Origin: Burkholderiaceae bacterium
Lineage (GTDB): Bacteria > Pseudomonadota > Gammaproteobacteria > Burkholderiales > Burkholderiaceae_D
Reading direction: 5' to 3'
Assembly (NCBI GenBank): GCA_030158675.1
Contig: JAOASL010000040.1
Coordinates: forward strand, 1 to 64,000
DNA: 64,000 nucleotides
How positions within the stretch are numbered: the first letter of the stretch is position 1; each line of letters begins with the position of its first letter. The position numbers and the translations under genes are program-made. Shown in pieces: positions 8,703-17,643 of the stretch. The notes below the pieces were generated by a model, which ran no database searches, was not told the DNA's origin, and saw only the letters and a list, made by a program, of their open reading frames with translations.

Positions 8703-9308
8703 GTGAGCATGAACGGGACCGCCGCTGCCACCCCCGCGCCTGCTTCGCCGACGGCCGCCCACCCGGGCGCCGTCACGGTGCTGGTGACCCGCCGCATCAA
8801 GCCCGGGCATGAGGCAAGCTTCGAAAAACTGATGGCCGACATGATTCGCGCCGCGCAGGAATTCGATGGCCACCTCGGTGCGCAGCTGGTGCGGCCCGGC
8901 GAACAGCCGGGATCCGAACCGGGGCTGTACCATGTGGTGTTCGCGTTCGACACGCAGCAGCACCTGCAGGCCTGGCAAGACTCGCCGGCGCGCGCGCTCG
9001 GGCTGGCGGCGATGGAGCCGCTGGTCGAGGGGCCGGCGCAGATGCAGGTGATCGGCATGGCGCACTGGTTCATGACCGGCACGCAGCAGACACCGCCGCC
9101 GCGCTGGAAGGTGGCAGTCGTCAGCTGGCTGGGCATTTTCCCGACCGTGCTGCTGCTGTTCACGCTGCTCGGCGAGACGATTGCGCCGTGGCCGCTGGCG
9201 GCCCGCACGATGCTGATCACGGTGCTGGTCGTGCTGATCATGACCTGGGTGGTGGCGCCGCAGCTGACGCGACTGCTGAAGCCGTGGCTGCACGGCGGCA
9301 AACACTGA
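8703..9308 (+). CDS. ABM-domain protein with C-terminal membrane anchor
   Basis: 201-residue protein. Residues about 20-125 form an antibiotic-biosynthesis-monooxygenase (ABM, dimeric alpha-beta barrel) domain: VTVLVTRRIKPGHEASFEKLM, with a WQDSPAR and a PAQMQ segment. Residues about 138-190 hold two hydrophobic helices (WLGIFPTVLLLFTLLG; MLITVLVVLIMTWVVAP). This resembles 'antibiotic biosynthesis monooxygenase' membrane proteins of unknown role. It sits 14 bases after dmpH inside the operon, so it may act on a quinone or reactive intermediate at the membrane, but that is inference. The start is GTG 8703 or ATG 8709. Confidence 0.75.
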   Translation: MSMNGTAAATPAPASPTAAHPGAVTVLVTRRIKPGHEASFEKLMADMIRAAQEFDGHLGAQLVRPGEQPGSEPGLYHVVFAFDTQQHLQAWQDSPARALGLAAMEPLVEGPAQMQVIGMAHWFMTGTQQTPPPRWKVAVVSWLGIFPTVLLLFTLLGETIAPWPLAARTMLITVLVVLIMTWVVAPQLTRLLKPWLHGGKH

Positions 9309-9326
9309 TAAAAAACTGGAGACTCT

Positions 9327-10121
9327 GTGGACTTGCAACTGAAAGGACAACACGCGCTGGTGACCGGCTCGACTGCCGGCATCGGCTATGCGATCGCACA
9401 GGCACTGGCGGCCGAGGGCGCAACCGTCACCCTGAACGGCCGCAGCGTGGAGGGTGTCGCCAAGGCACTGGCGCGACTGCGCGCGGAGCTGCCGGATGCC
9501 AGCCTGCACGGCATCGCCGCCGATGCGGCCACGGCCGAAGGCTGCGCAAAGCTGACTGCCGGTGACCCGGCGATCGACATCCTGATCAACAACATGGGCA
9601 TCTTCGATCCGAAGGCCTTTGAGGACATTCCGGACGCCGACTGGCAGCGCTTCTTCGACACCAATGTGATGAGCGGCGTGCGCCTGTCGCGCGCGCTGCT
9701 GCCCGGCATGAAGCTGCGCAACCGCGGTCGCATCGTTTTCATTTCGAGCGAATCGGGCATTTGTCCGCCGGCCGAGATGGTGCATTACGGTATGACCAAA
9801 TCGGCGCAGCTGTCGGTCTCGCGCGGCCTGGCCGAAACCTGCGCGGGGACGGCGGTGACGGTCAATAGTGTGCTGCCCGGTCCGACGCTGACCGAAGGCG
9901 CAAAAGACTTCTTCGACAAACTGGCAAGCGCCCAGGGCGTCAGTTTCGATGACGCCGCGACGGCCTTCTTCGCCGACGCGCGGCCGACCTCGCTGCTGCG
10001 CCGTTTCATCGACCCGAAGGAAGTGGCGGCCATGGTCGCCTATGTATGCAGCCCGCTCGCCGCAGCCACCAACGGCGCCGCATTGCGCGTCGACGGCGGC
10101 GTGGTGCGCAGCCTTATCTGA
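9327..10121 (+). CDS. SDR-family NAD(P)-dependent oxidoreductase
   Basis: 264-residue classical short-chain dehydrogenase. The nucleotide site TGSTAGIG is at residues 13-20, NNMG at 88-91, and catalytic Ser140/141, Tyr154 and Lys158 (YGMTK) are present. The start is a GTG with GGAG upstream. It lies within the meta operon between the ABM gene and dmpF. Its substrate is not known; a ring-cleavage or side-chain alcohol/aldehyde intermediate is possible. It is not one of the required steps from catechol. Confidence 0.85.
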   Translation: MDLQLKGQHALVTGSTAGIGYAIAQALAAEGATVTLNGRSVEGVAKALARLRAELPDASLHGIAADAATAEGCAKLTAGDPAIDILINNMGIFDPKAFEDIPDADWQRFFDTNVMSGVRLSRALLPGMKLRNRGRIVFISSESGICPPAEMVHYGMTKSAQLSVSRGLAETCAGTAVTVNSVLPGPTLTEGAKDFFDKLASAQGVSFDDAATAFFADARPTSLLRRFIDPKEVAAMVAYVCSPLAAATNGAALRVDGGVVRSLI

Positions 10122-10154
10122 CGCAGGACGATTCAATTTTTCAGGAGTGAAGCG

Positions 10155-11072
10155 ATGAGCAAAAAAATCAAGTGCGCACTGATCGGTCCGGGCAACATTG
10201 GCACCGACCTGCTGGCCAAGCTGCAGCGCTCGCCAGTGCTGGAGCCCGTGTGGATGGTCGGCATCGACCCCGAATCCGATGGCTTGAAGCGCGCCCGCGA
10301 GATGGGCATCAAGACCACCGCCGACGGCGTCGACGGCCTGCTGCCGCATGTGATCGCCGACGGCGTGCAGATCGCGTTCGATGCGACCTCGGCGTATGTG
10401 CATGCAGAAAATTCGCGCAAGCTGAATGAACTCGGCGTGCTGATGATTGACCTCACGCCCGCCGCAGTCGGCCCATTCTGCGTGCCGCCGGTGAACCTGA
10501 AGGAACACGTCGGCAAGCGCGAGATGAACGTCAACATGGTCACCTGCGGTGGCCAGGCAACCATACCGATGGTGGCTGCGGTGTCGCGCGTGCAGCCGGT
10601 GACCTACGGCGAGATCGTCGCTACCGTGTCCTCGCGCAGTGCCGGCCCGGGCACGCGCAAGAACATCGATGAATTCACCCGCACCACCGCCGGTGCGATC
10701 GAGCAGGTCGGCGGCGCGAAGAAGGGCAAGGCGATCATCATCATCAATCCGGCCGAGCCGCCGCTGATCATGCGCGACACCGTGCACTGCCTGACCGAAA
10801 GTACGCCGGACCAGGCGAAGATCACTGCGTCGATCCACGAGATGATCAAAGAAGTGCAGAAGTATGTGCCGGGCTATCGCCTGGTGAACGGCCCGGTGTT
10901 CGACGGCAATCGCGTGTCGATCTACCTCGAGGTCGAAGGTCTCGGCGACTATCTGCCGAAATACGCGGGCAACCTCGATATCATGACCGCCGCCGGTGCG
11001 CGCACTGCCGAGATGTTTGCCGAAGAAATGATCGCCGGCCGCCTGACGCTCGAACCGACCGTCGCCGCCTGA
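10155..11072 (+). CDS. dmpF: Acetaldehyde dehydrogenase (acylating)
   Basis: 305-residue enzyme that converts acetaldehyde, NAD+ and CoA to acetyl-CoA, working in a channelling complex with the DmpG aldolase. The N-terminal Rossmann motif [10 protein letters not shown] (11-20), the catalytic Cys131 in [10 protein letters not shown], and [17 protein letters not shown] are family hallmarks. AGGAG precedes the ATG, and dmpG follows 17 bases later. Confidence 0.95.
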   Translation: MSKKIKCALIGPGNIGTDLLAKLQRSPVLEPVWMVGIDPESDGLKRAREMGIKTTADGVDGLLPHVIADGVQIAFDATSAYVHAENSRKLNELGVLMIDLTPAAVGPFCVPPVNLKEHVGKREMNVNMVTCGGQATIPMVAAVSRVQPVTYGEIVATVSSRSAGPGTRKNIDEFTRTTAGAIEQVGGAKKGKAIIIINPAEPPLIMRDTVHCLTESTPDQAKITASIHEMIKEVQKYVPGYRLVNGPVFDGNRVSIYLEVEGLGDYLPKYAGNLDIMTAAGARTAEMFAEEMIAGRLTLEPTVAA

Positions 11073-11089
11073 ACGCAAAGGAGAACACC

Positions 11090-12133
11090 ATGGACTTGAA
11101 GGGCAAGAAAATCACGCTGCATGACATGACGCTGCGCGACGGCATGCATCCGAAGCGCCACCTGATGACGATCGAGCAGATGAAGACGATCGCGCAGGGG
11201 CTCGACAATGCGGGCGTGCCGCTGATCGAGGTCACGCACGGCGACGGCCTGGGTGGCTCGTCGGTCAACTACGGCTTCCCGGCACATACCGACGAGGAAT
11301 ACCTGGGCGCGGTGATCCCGCTGATGAAGCAGGCGAAGGTGTCGGCGCTGCTGATCCCCGGCATTGGCACGGTCGATCACCTGAAGATGGCGCATGCGCT
11401 GGGTGTGCACACCATTCGCGTTGCGACCCACTGCACCGAGGGCGACGTGGCGGAGCAGCACATCACGATGGCGCGCAAGATGGACATGGACACCGTCGGC
11501 TTCCTGATGATGGCTCATATGAACACGCCCGAAGGCCTGGTCAAGCAGGCGAAGCTGATGGAAAGCTACGGCGCGAACTGCATCTACGTGACCGACTCGG
11601 CCGGCTACATGCTGCCGGACGATGTGCGCGCACGCATCGCCGCCGTGCGGCAGGCGCTGAAACCGGAAACCGAACTGGGCTTCCACGGCCACCACAACCT
11701 CGCCATGGGCGTGGCCAACTCGATCGCCGCCGTCGAAGCCGGTGCGAACCGCATCGACGCCGCCGCGGCGGGTCTGGGTGCGGGTGCGGGCAATACGCCG
11801 CTGGAAGTGCTGGTGGCGGTATGCGACCGGATGGGCATCGAGACCGGTGTCGATGTCTGGGATATCCAGGACGTGGCCGATGAGCTGGTGGTGCCGATCA
11901 TGGATTTCCCGATCCGCATCGACCGCGATTCGCTGACGCTTGGCTATGCCGGTGTGTACGGCTCCTTCCTGCTGTTTGCCAGGCGCGCCGAAGCGAAGTA
12001 CGGCATTCCGGCACGCGAGATCCTGCTCGAACTCGGCCGTCGCAAGATGGTCGGCGGGCAGGAAGACATGATCGAGGACGCCGCCCTGACGATGGTCCGC
12101 GAGCGCAAGGAACGCGCCGCCAAGGCTGCCTGA
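11090..12133 (+). CDS. dmpG: 4-hydroxy-2-oxovalerate aldolase
   Basis: 347-residue Mn-dependent aldolase that splits 4-hydroxy-2-oxovalerate into pyruvate and acetaldehyde. Arg16, Asp17 and His20 of the TLRDGMH motif and the metal-binding HGHHN motif are present. The C-terminal DmpG-type communication domain follows. AAAGGAG lies before the ATG. Confidence 0.95.
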   Translation: MDLKGKKITLHDMTLRDGMHPKRHLMTIEQMKTIAQGLDNAGVPLIEVTHGDGLGGSSVNYGFPAHTDEEYLGAVIPLMKQAKVSALLIPGIGTVDHLKMAHALGVHTIRVATHCTEGDVAEQHITMARKMDMDTVGFLMMAHMNTPEGLVKQAKLMESYGANCIYVTDSAGYMLPDDVRARIAAVRQALKPETELGFHGHHNLAMGVANSIAAVEAGANRIDAAAAGLGAGAGNTPLEVLVAVCDRMGIETGVDVWDIQDVADELVVPIMDFPIRIDRDSLTLGYAGVYGSFLLFARRAEAKYGIPAREILLELGRRKMVGGQEDMIEDAALTMVRERKERAAKAA

Positions 12134-12159
12134 ACCTGATGAGCTGAAAGGAGAACGCG

Positions 12160-12351
12160 ATGCCGTTCGCACAGATTCACATGATCGAGGGCCGCACCGA
12201 AGACCAGAAGCGCGCCGTGATCGAGAAGGTCACGCAGGCGCTGCACGAGGCCGTCGGCGCGCCGAAGGAAACCATTCGTGTACTGATCTCGGAAATACCG
12301 AGCACCAACTGGGGCATCGCCGGACAATCGGCGAAAGATCGGGGGCGCTGA
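12160..12351 (+). CDS. dmpI: 4-oxalocrotonate tautomerase
   Basis: 63 codons; after Met removal Pro1 is the general base. Arg11 and Arg39 of the 4-OT family are in place. The residue equivalent to Phe50 is Trp here (mature numbering, STNWGIAG), a common variant. It isomerises 2-hydroxymuconate to 2-oxohex-3-enedioate for DmpH. It has the same AAAGGAGAACGCG leader as dmpB and closes the operon. Confidence 0.93.
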   Translation: MPFAQIHMIEGRTEDQKRAVIEKVTQALHEAVGAPKETIRVLISEIPSTNWGIAGQSAKDRGR

Positions 12352-12353
12352 GT

Positions 12354-12404
12354 TTTTGTCGTTGATGGACTTTTGTCATTGATTAGCTTTTGCTGATCGA
12401 CGGA
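12354..12404 (+). repeat. Three imperfect 17-bp tandem units after dmpI
   Basis: Units begin at 12354, 12371 and 12388, each with TTTTG. The first two share 13 of 17 bases (TTTTGTCGTTGATGGAC and TTTTGTCATTGATTAGC); the third is weaker. They lie directly after the dmpI stop. No function is evident. Confidence 0.4.
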
Positions 12405-12410
12405 TGACAT

Positions 12411-12436
12411 GGGATCCCGGCCTGCGCCGGGATCCC
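12411..12436. repeat. REP-like perfect palindrome, possible bidirectional terminator
   Basis: Left arm GGGATCCCGGC (12411-12421), loop CTGC, right arm GCCGGGATCCC (12426-12436). The 11-bp arms are perfect and no T-run follows. The form resembles small dispersed palindromes of proteobacterial genomes that often sit at operon ends. It marks the end of the phenol cluster. Confidence 0.6.
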
Positions 12437-12524
12437 GCATCGATTAACCCCTGCTTCCCGCTGCCTGCGCACCTGACTTGTGTAAAATCCGCGCACTCCG
12501 CAATCACACAAGAGCGAATCCCCG

Positions 12525-13304
12525 ATGCAAATGACTGACGCGCTGCTGGTCGGCGCAGGCGCCTTTGTCGCCGGCGGCATGAATGCCATGGCAGGTGGCG
12601 GCACCTTTTTCTCCTTTCCTGCCATGCTCGCGGCCGGCGTACCGCCGATCATGGCCAATGCCAGCAATACGGTCGCCCTGTGGCCGGCCAGTATCTCGAG
12701 CGCTTGGGCCTACCGGCGCGAGGCCATGCGCCATGGGCGCTGGGCAGTGCTGCTGGCGGTGATCTCGATGGTCGGCGGCCTGCTCGGCGGCCTCTTGCTG
12801 CTGGCGATCTCGAACGCCACCTTCTCGCGACTGATACCGTGGCTGCTGCTAGTGGCCACCACGCTGTTCGCGTTCAGCTCGCAGGTCAGCAAGCTGATTC
12901 GCTGGGCCAAGGGCCACATGAAGCTGCCGCCGTCGGACAAGCCGGGCAGCATCGGCGGCGCGATTTTCCAGACCGCGGTGGCGATTTACGGCGGCTTCTT
13001 CGGCGCCGGCATGGGCATACTGACGCTGGCGGCACTGTCGATCCAGGGCTTTGAGGACATGCAGGAAATCAATGCGCTGAAGAACCTGACGTCGGCAATG
13101 AATTACACGGTGGCGGCGCTGACCTTCATCATTGCCGGTGCGATCAGCTGGCCGCATACGCTGGTGGCGCTGGTGACGGCCGCGATCGGTGGCTATGCGG
13201 GGGCGGCGCTGGCGCGCCGGCTGCCGGCGCAATGGCTGAAGCGGCTGGTCATCGCGGTCGGTGCAGTGATGAGCGTGGTTTACTTCTACAAGACGTATAA
13301 CTAA
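12525..13304 (+). CDS. TSUP-family membrane permease (TauE/SafE)
   Basis: 259-residue integral membrane protein of the sulfite exporter TauE/SafE family (PF01925). The N-terminal GAGAFVAGGMNAMAGGGTFF repeat and the central GGFFGAGMGIL repeat are the two family half-motifs. About eight hydrophobic helices are seen. The family exports sulfite, sulfoacetate or other organic anions; the substrate here is unknown. It may not belong to the phenol operon, since a palindrome separates them. Confidence 0.88.
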   Translation: MQMTDALLVGAGAFVAGGMNAMAGGGTFFSFPAMLAAGVPPIMANASNTVALWPASISSAWAYRREAMRHGRWAVLLAVISMVGGLLGGLLLLAISNATFSRLIPWLLLVATTLFAFSSQVSKLIRWAKGHMKLPPSDKPGSIGGAIFQTAVAIYGGFFGAGMGILTLAALSIQGFEDMQEINALKNLTSAMNYTVAALTFIIAGAISWPHTLVALVTAAIGGYAGAALARRLPAQWLKRLVIAVGAVMSVVYFYKTYN

Positions 13305-13312
13305 ATCGGCAC

Positions 13313-13335
13313 GCCGGAGCCGCAACGGCTCCGGC
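13313..13335. terminator. Hairpin between convergent genes
   Basis: A perfect 10-bp stem (GCCGGAGCCG / CGGCTCCGGC) with loop CAA lies between the TSUP gene and the leftward DUF4399 gene. It could serve both strands. No U-tract is present. Confidence 0.55.
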
Positions 13336-13343
13336 GGCAAGCA

Positions 13344-13733
13344 TCACTTGACGCTGATCTCTATGCTCTTGCGCATCTTCTCGCCATAAGAACGATGCGC
13401 GCCATCGGCAAACTGCATGGTGAGGCGATGACGTCCGGGCGGCAGCGTGATTTCGGTTTCGGTCTGTCCTTTACCGAAGTGACGGTGGCTTTCGTTCATC
13501 GGGATCGCCTCGCCCTGCCCGATGTCGGCGGTATCGATCAGCAAATGATGATGACCGGTGCCCTCGTTCATATCACCGGCCGGCGCGACTTTCATGCCGT
13601 CGACAGCGAATTTCACCTTGAAGGTCTGCGGCACGGTAGCGCCATCTTTCGGCTCGACGAAGTCCACCGACTGCGCGTGCGCGAAAGAGGCGAAAGCCAG
13701 CAGAAAGGCCGGCAAAACCAGGATTTTTTTCAT
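13344..13733 (-). CDS. Exported DUF4399 protein
   Basis: 129 residues with a clear Sec signal peptide (MKKILVLPAFLLAFASFAHA, cleavage about 20/21). The mature part has the DUF4399 pattern: VDFVEPKDGATVP, the histidine-rich GTGHHHLLID, and ESHRHFGKGQTETEI. The histidines suggest metal contact, though no function is established for the family. It is monocistronic. Confidence 0.85.
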   Translation of the reverse strand: MKKILVLPAFLLAFASFAHAQSVDFVEPKDGATVPQTFKVKFAVDGMKVAPAGDMNEGTGHHHLLIDTADIGQGEAIPMNESHRHFGKGQTETEITLPPGRHRLTMQFADGAHRSYGEKMRKSIEISVK

Positions 13734-13849
13734 GATGCGCTCCTTGCTTGTGGATGTTCTGATGTCGCGATCATAACAAGCCTGCGTGTGCGATGCTGCC
13801 TATCGCCAAAGAACCACGGCGTGCTGTTTTCAGGGGTGCTCAAGAGAAA

Positions 13850-14617
13850 TCAGAGAAATCCAGCGCATGGCGCCGGCGTCAATGGGGCGCGATACAACCA
13901 GACTGGCTTACCGTCATCGGCTTGCAGCACGGCGTCCGGCTGCCATTCCGGCGCGGCGAATTCGAGGCTGGCCAGCCAGGCACCGGCACGCAGTTCCGCG
14001 CTCGCCTTGTGCAAGGCCCGCGCCATGCTCTCCGGACGCTGGAACAGGTAGACCAGATCGTAGCCGGACCAGTCGGCTTGCCACATGTCGCCACGCCGTA
14101 TACGCGCCCACGGACAGGCCAGCCGCGCCAGCGCCACCAGCGCCCCGCTCCATTCGATGCCCGCCAGCGCCGCATGCGGATAGGCGCCGCGCAGCGCGCG
14201 CAGGCCATGCCCGAGGCCGCAGCCGGCGTCGAGCACGCATGCGCCGTCGGGCAGTGGCGCGACGCGCGCCAGCGACTGCAGTGCATGCGGTGGTGTGGGA
14301 AACAGCGGCGCATCGCGCCAGGCTCGCATCGGATAAACCAGCACGAACAGCAGCAGCGGTAACAGCCAGGCCCAGGACGGCAGTGACAGCGTGCCGGACA
14401 ACAGCAGCGACAAGGGAAAGCCGGCAGAGACCACGATGCGCCGCCAGCGTGCGGGTGTCAGCACGCTGGTCAGCAAACCGGCCAGCGCGGCGACCACAGC
14501 GGCCAGCGCGGCAGGAGCGCCCAAGTGCAACGCCGACGCATACAGCAGCCAGCAGCCGGCCCAGGCAGCAAGCGCGGGCAGCGGCCATCGGATCAGGGAA
14601 GCAAAGGAAGCGGACAC
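13850..14617 (-). CDS. Class I SAM methyltransferase with N-terminal membrane segments
   Basis: About 255 residues from a GTG at 14617; a TTG at 14677 would add 20 residues. The first 100 residues hold three or four hydrophobic helices (LALAAVVAALAGLLTSVL; LPSWAWLLPLLLFVLVYP). The rest is a Rossmann methyltransferase with the SAM motif VLDAGCGLGHGLRAL and an acidic ending IEWSG. It is the third gene of the leftward cyanophycin-side operon, 90 bases after the DUF1854 gene. The substrate is unknown; the membrane part suggests a lipid, quinone or membrane-protein target. Confidence 0.75.
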   Translation of the reverse strand: MSASFASLIRWPLPALAAWAGCWLLYASALHLGAPAALAAVVAALAGLLTSVLTPARWRRIVVSAGFPLSLLLSGTLSLPSWAWLLPLLLFVLVYPMRAWRDAPLFPTPPHALQSLARVAPLPDGACVLDAGCGLGHGLRALRGAYPHAALAGIEWSGALVALARLACPWARIRRGDMWQADWSGYDLVYLFQRPESMARALHKASAELRAGAWLASLEFAAPEWQPDAVLQADDGKPVWLYRAPLTPAPCAGFL

Positions 14618-14707
14618 GCAGTGATTTTCATGAAGACGAGGAGCGCGATTGCCGGCGAACCGTCCGGCGGCTGACAAAGCGCCGGATGCGCGGTTGCGCC
14701 GCGCCGG

Positions 14708-15205
14708 TCAAAGGAAACGGTCGAGCAGCTTGCGCGAGTGGCGGTCCAGTGCGCGCATGTCCGTCACGCGGTAGGTGACGCCATGGCTGTCGGTGATCAG
14801 CAAGCCGCCATTCCTGAGCCGGCGGATGTCTTCTTCGCCTTTCAGCACGAAGGTCGTCGGGCCGCGATCGGTCTGTACCTGCCAGCTGCTCGGCGTCGCG
14901 AAGGTACTGACATCTACCAGCCGATCGATCACAGGAAGAAAATCGCGCTGCGCGATATCGTTCTGCACCATGGCACGCGTGTCCGTATCGAGACCGGACA
15001 GCTGCGCGATGGTGACGAGCTCGTGACCATCGGCATCGACCAGCGACACGTTCTCGCCCGGTGCATCGACCGGGAAAGCCTGTACCGGCACCACGCCGAC
15101 ATGCTCGTTGCCGGATTCGTCAATGAACACGAGCCGGCCGAAGCCATCGCGCACCAGCCGGTGCGCGACCGGCATCCATGCCTTGCCGCTGGTTTCCCCC
15201 GTCAT
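14708..15205 (-). CDS. Cyanophycin-associated DUF1854 protein
   Basis: 165 residues of the DUF1854 family, known in betaproteobacteria as a neighbour of cyanophycin synthetase and the ABC transporter found here. Conserved segments include HRLVRDGFGRLVFID, QRDFLPVIDRL, and the C-terminal RHSRKLLDRFL. No catalytic motif is recognised. The ATG overlaps the transporter stop (ATGA at 15202-15205), so translation is coupled and the two proteins probably act together. Confidence 0.85.
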   Translation of the reverse strand: MTGETSGKAWMPVAHRLVRDGFGRLVFIDESGNEHVGVVPVQAFPVDAPGENVSLVDADGHELVTIAQLSGLDTDTRAMVQNDIAQRDFLPVIDRLVDVSTFATPSSWQVQTDRGPTTFVLKGEEDIRRLRNGGLLITDSHGVTYRVTDMRALDRHSRKLLDRFL

Positions 15206-17496
15206 GCGTTGCCTGCCTTGGTCAATGGAATGTGCAAAGCTGGCGGCACCCGGTCCTCGGTGTCGACATTGCGCGCCTGCGCTTCATACAAGCGCCAGTA
15301 AGCGCCCTGCCTGACCATCAGCTCGTCGTGCGAACCGATCTCGACGACTTCGCCACGTTCGAGAACGACCAGCCGGTCCGCGCGGCGCAGCGTCGACAGA
15401 CGGTGCGCAATCGCAATCGTGGTGCGCCCCTCCACCAGGTTGTCGAGCGCTTTCTGGATTTCCTTTTCGGTCTCGGTATCGACCGACGAGGTCGCCTCGT
15501 CCAGCATCAGGATCTGCGGATTGATCAGTAGCGCACGCGCGATCGAGATGCGCTGGCGCTCGCCGCCGGACAGGCCCTGACCGCGCTCACCGACGATGGA
15601 GTCGTAACCATGGCGCAGCCGCAGGATGAATTCGTGCGCATGCGCGGCGCGCGCGGCGGAGATGATTTCAGCGCGCGTCGCCCCAGGCTTGCCATACGCA
15701 ATATTCTCGGCAATCGTCCCGTGGAACAGGAAAGGCTCTTGCAGCACCAGCCCGATGTGCTTGCGATAGTCGGCGACGGCATAGCGGCGGATGTCAGTGC
15801 CGTCAATCAGGATCGCGCCGTCGGAGACATCGTAGAAACGGCAGATCAGGTTGATCAGCGTGCTTTTGCCGGAGCCGCTGTGGCCGACCAGTCCGATCAT
15901 TTCACCGGGGCGGATGTCGAAGTTGATGCCCTTCAGGATGCGGCGGCTGCCATGGCGGAAACCGACATCCCGGATCGCGATCGTGCCGGGCACCGGCGCC
16001 ATCGGCACCGGGTTGGTCGGGTCGGGCACGCTGGAGCTGTGGTCGAGGATGTCGAAAATACGCTTCGCGCCCGCTGCCGCCTTCTGGGTGTGCGACACGA
16101 TGCGACTCATCGAATCGAGCCGGCCGTAGAAGCGGCCGATGTAGGCGATGAAGGCGACCAGCACGCCGACGGTCACGCCATGGTGGATCACCAGCCAGAT
16201 GCCGAAGGCCCAGACAATCAGCAGGCCGACCTCGGTCAGCATGGTGACGGTCGGCGCGAACAGGCCCCAGGTACGGTTCAGTTTGTCGTTGACGGCCAGG
16301 TTGTGCATGTTCGCGTCACGGAAACGGTCGGACTCGCGCTTTTCCTGCGCAAACGCCTTCACGACACGGATGCCGGGAATGGTGTCGGCCAGCACATTGG
16401 TCACATCGCCCCAGATACGGTCGATCTTCTCGAAGCCATAGCGCAAACGGTCGCGGACACTATGGATCATCCAGACGATCAGGGGCAGCGGCAACAGTGT
16501 CACGACCGTCAGCCAGGGATTGATGGTGAACAGCACGCCGGCCGTCATGATCAGCAGCAGCACATCGGTGGCGAAGTCCAGCGCGTGCAGCGACAGGAAC
16601 ACACAGATGCGGTCGGATTCATTACCGATGCGGGCAATCAGGTCGCCGGTGCGTTTGGCGCCAAAATAATCGAGGCTGAGCGTCATCAGGTGATCGAAAG
16701 TTGCGGTGCGCAGGTGTGCGCCGATCCGTTCCGACACCAGCGCGAGCAGGTAGGTGCGCCACCAGCCCAGGCCCCACGCGGCCAGTGCCGCGACCAGCAG
16801 CCCGGACAGATAGACCTTCACGTCGTGCATGTCGATCTGCGTGCCTTTCTGGGTCGGGATCAGGATCTCGTCCATCAGCGGCATCGACAGGTAAGGCGGC
16901 ACCATCATTGCGGCGGTTGACAGCAGGGTCAGCATGAAGCCCAGCAGCAGCTGCATCTTGTAGGGCCTGGCGAAGCGCCACAGGCGGAACAGCACCCAGG
17001 TCGACACCGGCTCGAGCAGCTCGCGGTGGCAGACCGGGCATTCCTCGCTCTCTTCCGGCAGCGCCGCCTGACAGCTCGGGCAGCGCGGCCCGGCGTCGTC
17101 GGCCTGCAGGATCTGGCCGGCGCGCGCGGCCTGGACCTTCTCGAAATTCTGGATGAAGCGAATCGCGCCGACTTCCTGCTCCAGCGTAAAGCGCCAGCGG
17201 GCCACCAGCCGGTCGCGGTCATGCAGTGCCAGCACGGCCACGCCGCCATGGTCGCCATGATGCAGCGTGAGGCCGGCGTCGAGCGGCCAGCTGCTCCACC
17301 GACCGCCATCCGAATCGCTTATTATTCGTTCCGTCGTCAGCAGCACGCGACTGCGCGCAAACTGCAGCGCACCGTTCAGGTCAGGCTCGAGCGTCGCCAG
17401 CAGATGTTCGCCGGGATTGAGCGGCAACGCCGCAGTTTCGCGTGAGTGTGCTTCTGTGCCTGGTGCTTCTTCTGTATTGGTGGCGCTGGACGGCAT
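15202..17496 (-). CDS. Cyanophycin-associated ABC transporter (fused TMD-NBD)
   Basis: 764 residues. Residues 1-130 form a soluble N-terminal domain. A zinc ribbon follows (Cys139, 142, 153, 156: CPSCQ and CPVCH). Residues about 165-470 form an ABC type-1 transmembrane domain. The NBD has Walker A GHSGSGKST (538-546), signature LSGGERQR and Walker B ILMLDEATSSVD. The layout is that of a homodimeric exporter of MsbA type with an unusual cytosolic front. It diverges from the synthetase genes with a shared 147-base spacer. The cargo is unknown; movement of a cyanophycin-related peptide or assembly of granules is only inference from linkage. Confidence 0.88.
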   Translation of the reverse strand: MPSSATNTEEAPGTEAHSRETAALPLNPGEHLLATLEPDLNGALQFARSRVLLTTERIISDSDGGRWSSWPLDAGLTLHHGDHGGVAVLALHDRDRLVARWRFTLEQEVGAIRFIQNFEKVQAARAGQILQADDAGPRCPSCQAALPEESEECPVCHRELLEPVSTWVLFRLWRFARPYKMQLLLGFMLTLLSTAAMMVPPYLSMPLMDEILIPTQKGTQIDMHDVKVYLSGLLVAALAAWGLGWWRTYLLALVSERIGAHLRTATFDHLMTLSLDYFGAKRTGDLIARIGNESDRICVFLSLHALDFATDVLLLIMTAGVLFTINPWLTVVTLLPLPLIVWMIHSVRDRLRYGFEKIDRIWGDVTNVLADTIPGIRVVKAFAQEKRESDRFRDANMHNLAVNDKLNRTWGLFAPTVTMLTEVGLLIVWAFGIWLVIHHGVTVGVLVAFIAYIGRFYGRLDSMSRIVSHTQKAAAGAKRIFDILDHSSSVPDPTNPVPMAPVPGTIAIRDVGFRHGSRRILKGINFDIRPGEMIGLVGHSGSGKSTLINLICRFYDVSDGAILIDGTDIRRYAVADYRKHIGLVLQEPFLFHGTIAENIAYGKPGATRAEIISAARAAHAHEFILRLRHGYDSIVGERGQGLSGGERQRISIARALLINPQILMLDEATSSVDTETEKEIQKALDNLVEGRTTIAIAHRLSTLRRADRLVVLERGEVVEIGSHDELMVRQGAYWRLYEAQARNVDTEDRVPPALHIPLTKAGNA

Positions 17497-17643
17497 GAAT
17501 CAGGAAAGAAGTCTTGCTGGCTAATCGAATGTCCGGATGGCTCGTGCCACCCGTCCCTGGACAGGAAGCGCGGATTGTCGCCGAAACCGGCGATCCCGTC
17601 CAACCCGGACGTTATCTTACCTCTTTGTCACTCAAGCGACCGA

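Noticed and set aside
8544..11078. 844-codon open frame on the minus strand opposite dmpH to dmpF
   Set aside because: It lies antisense to four well-supported genes, is rich in His, Arg and Gln in the way GC-rich shadow frames are, and shows no domain.
15610..16920. 436-codon open frame opposite the ABC transporter
   Set aside because: Antisense to the conserved transporter domains; no family resemblance.
17446..17643. 66-codon N-terminal extension of the first synthetase
   Set aside because: It overlaps the divergent transporter start and promoter region; the family alignment begins just after ATG 17644.
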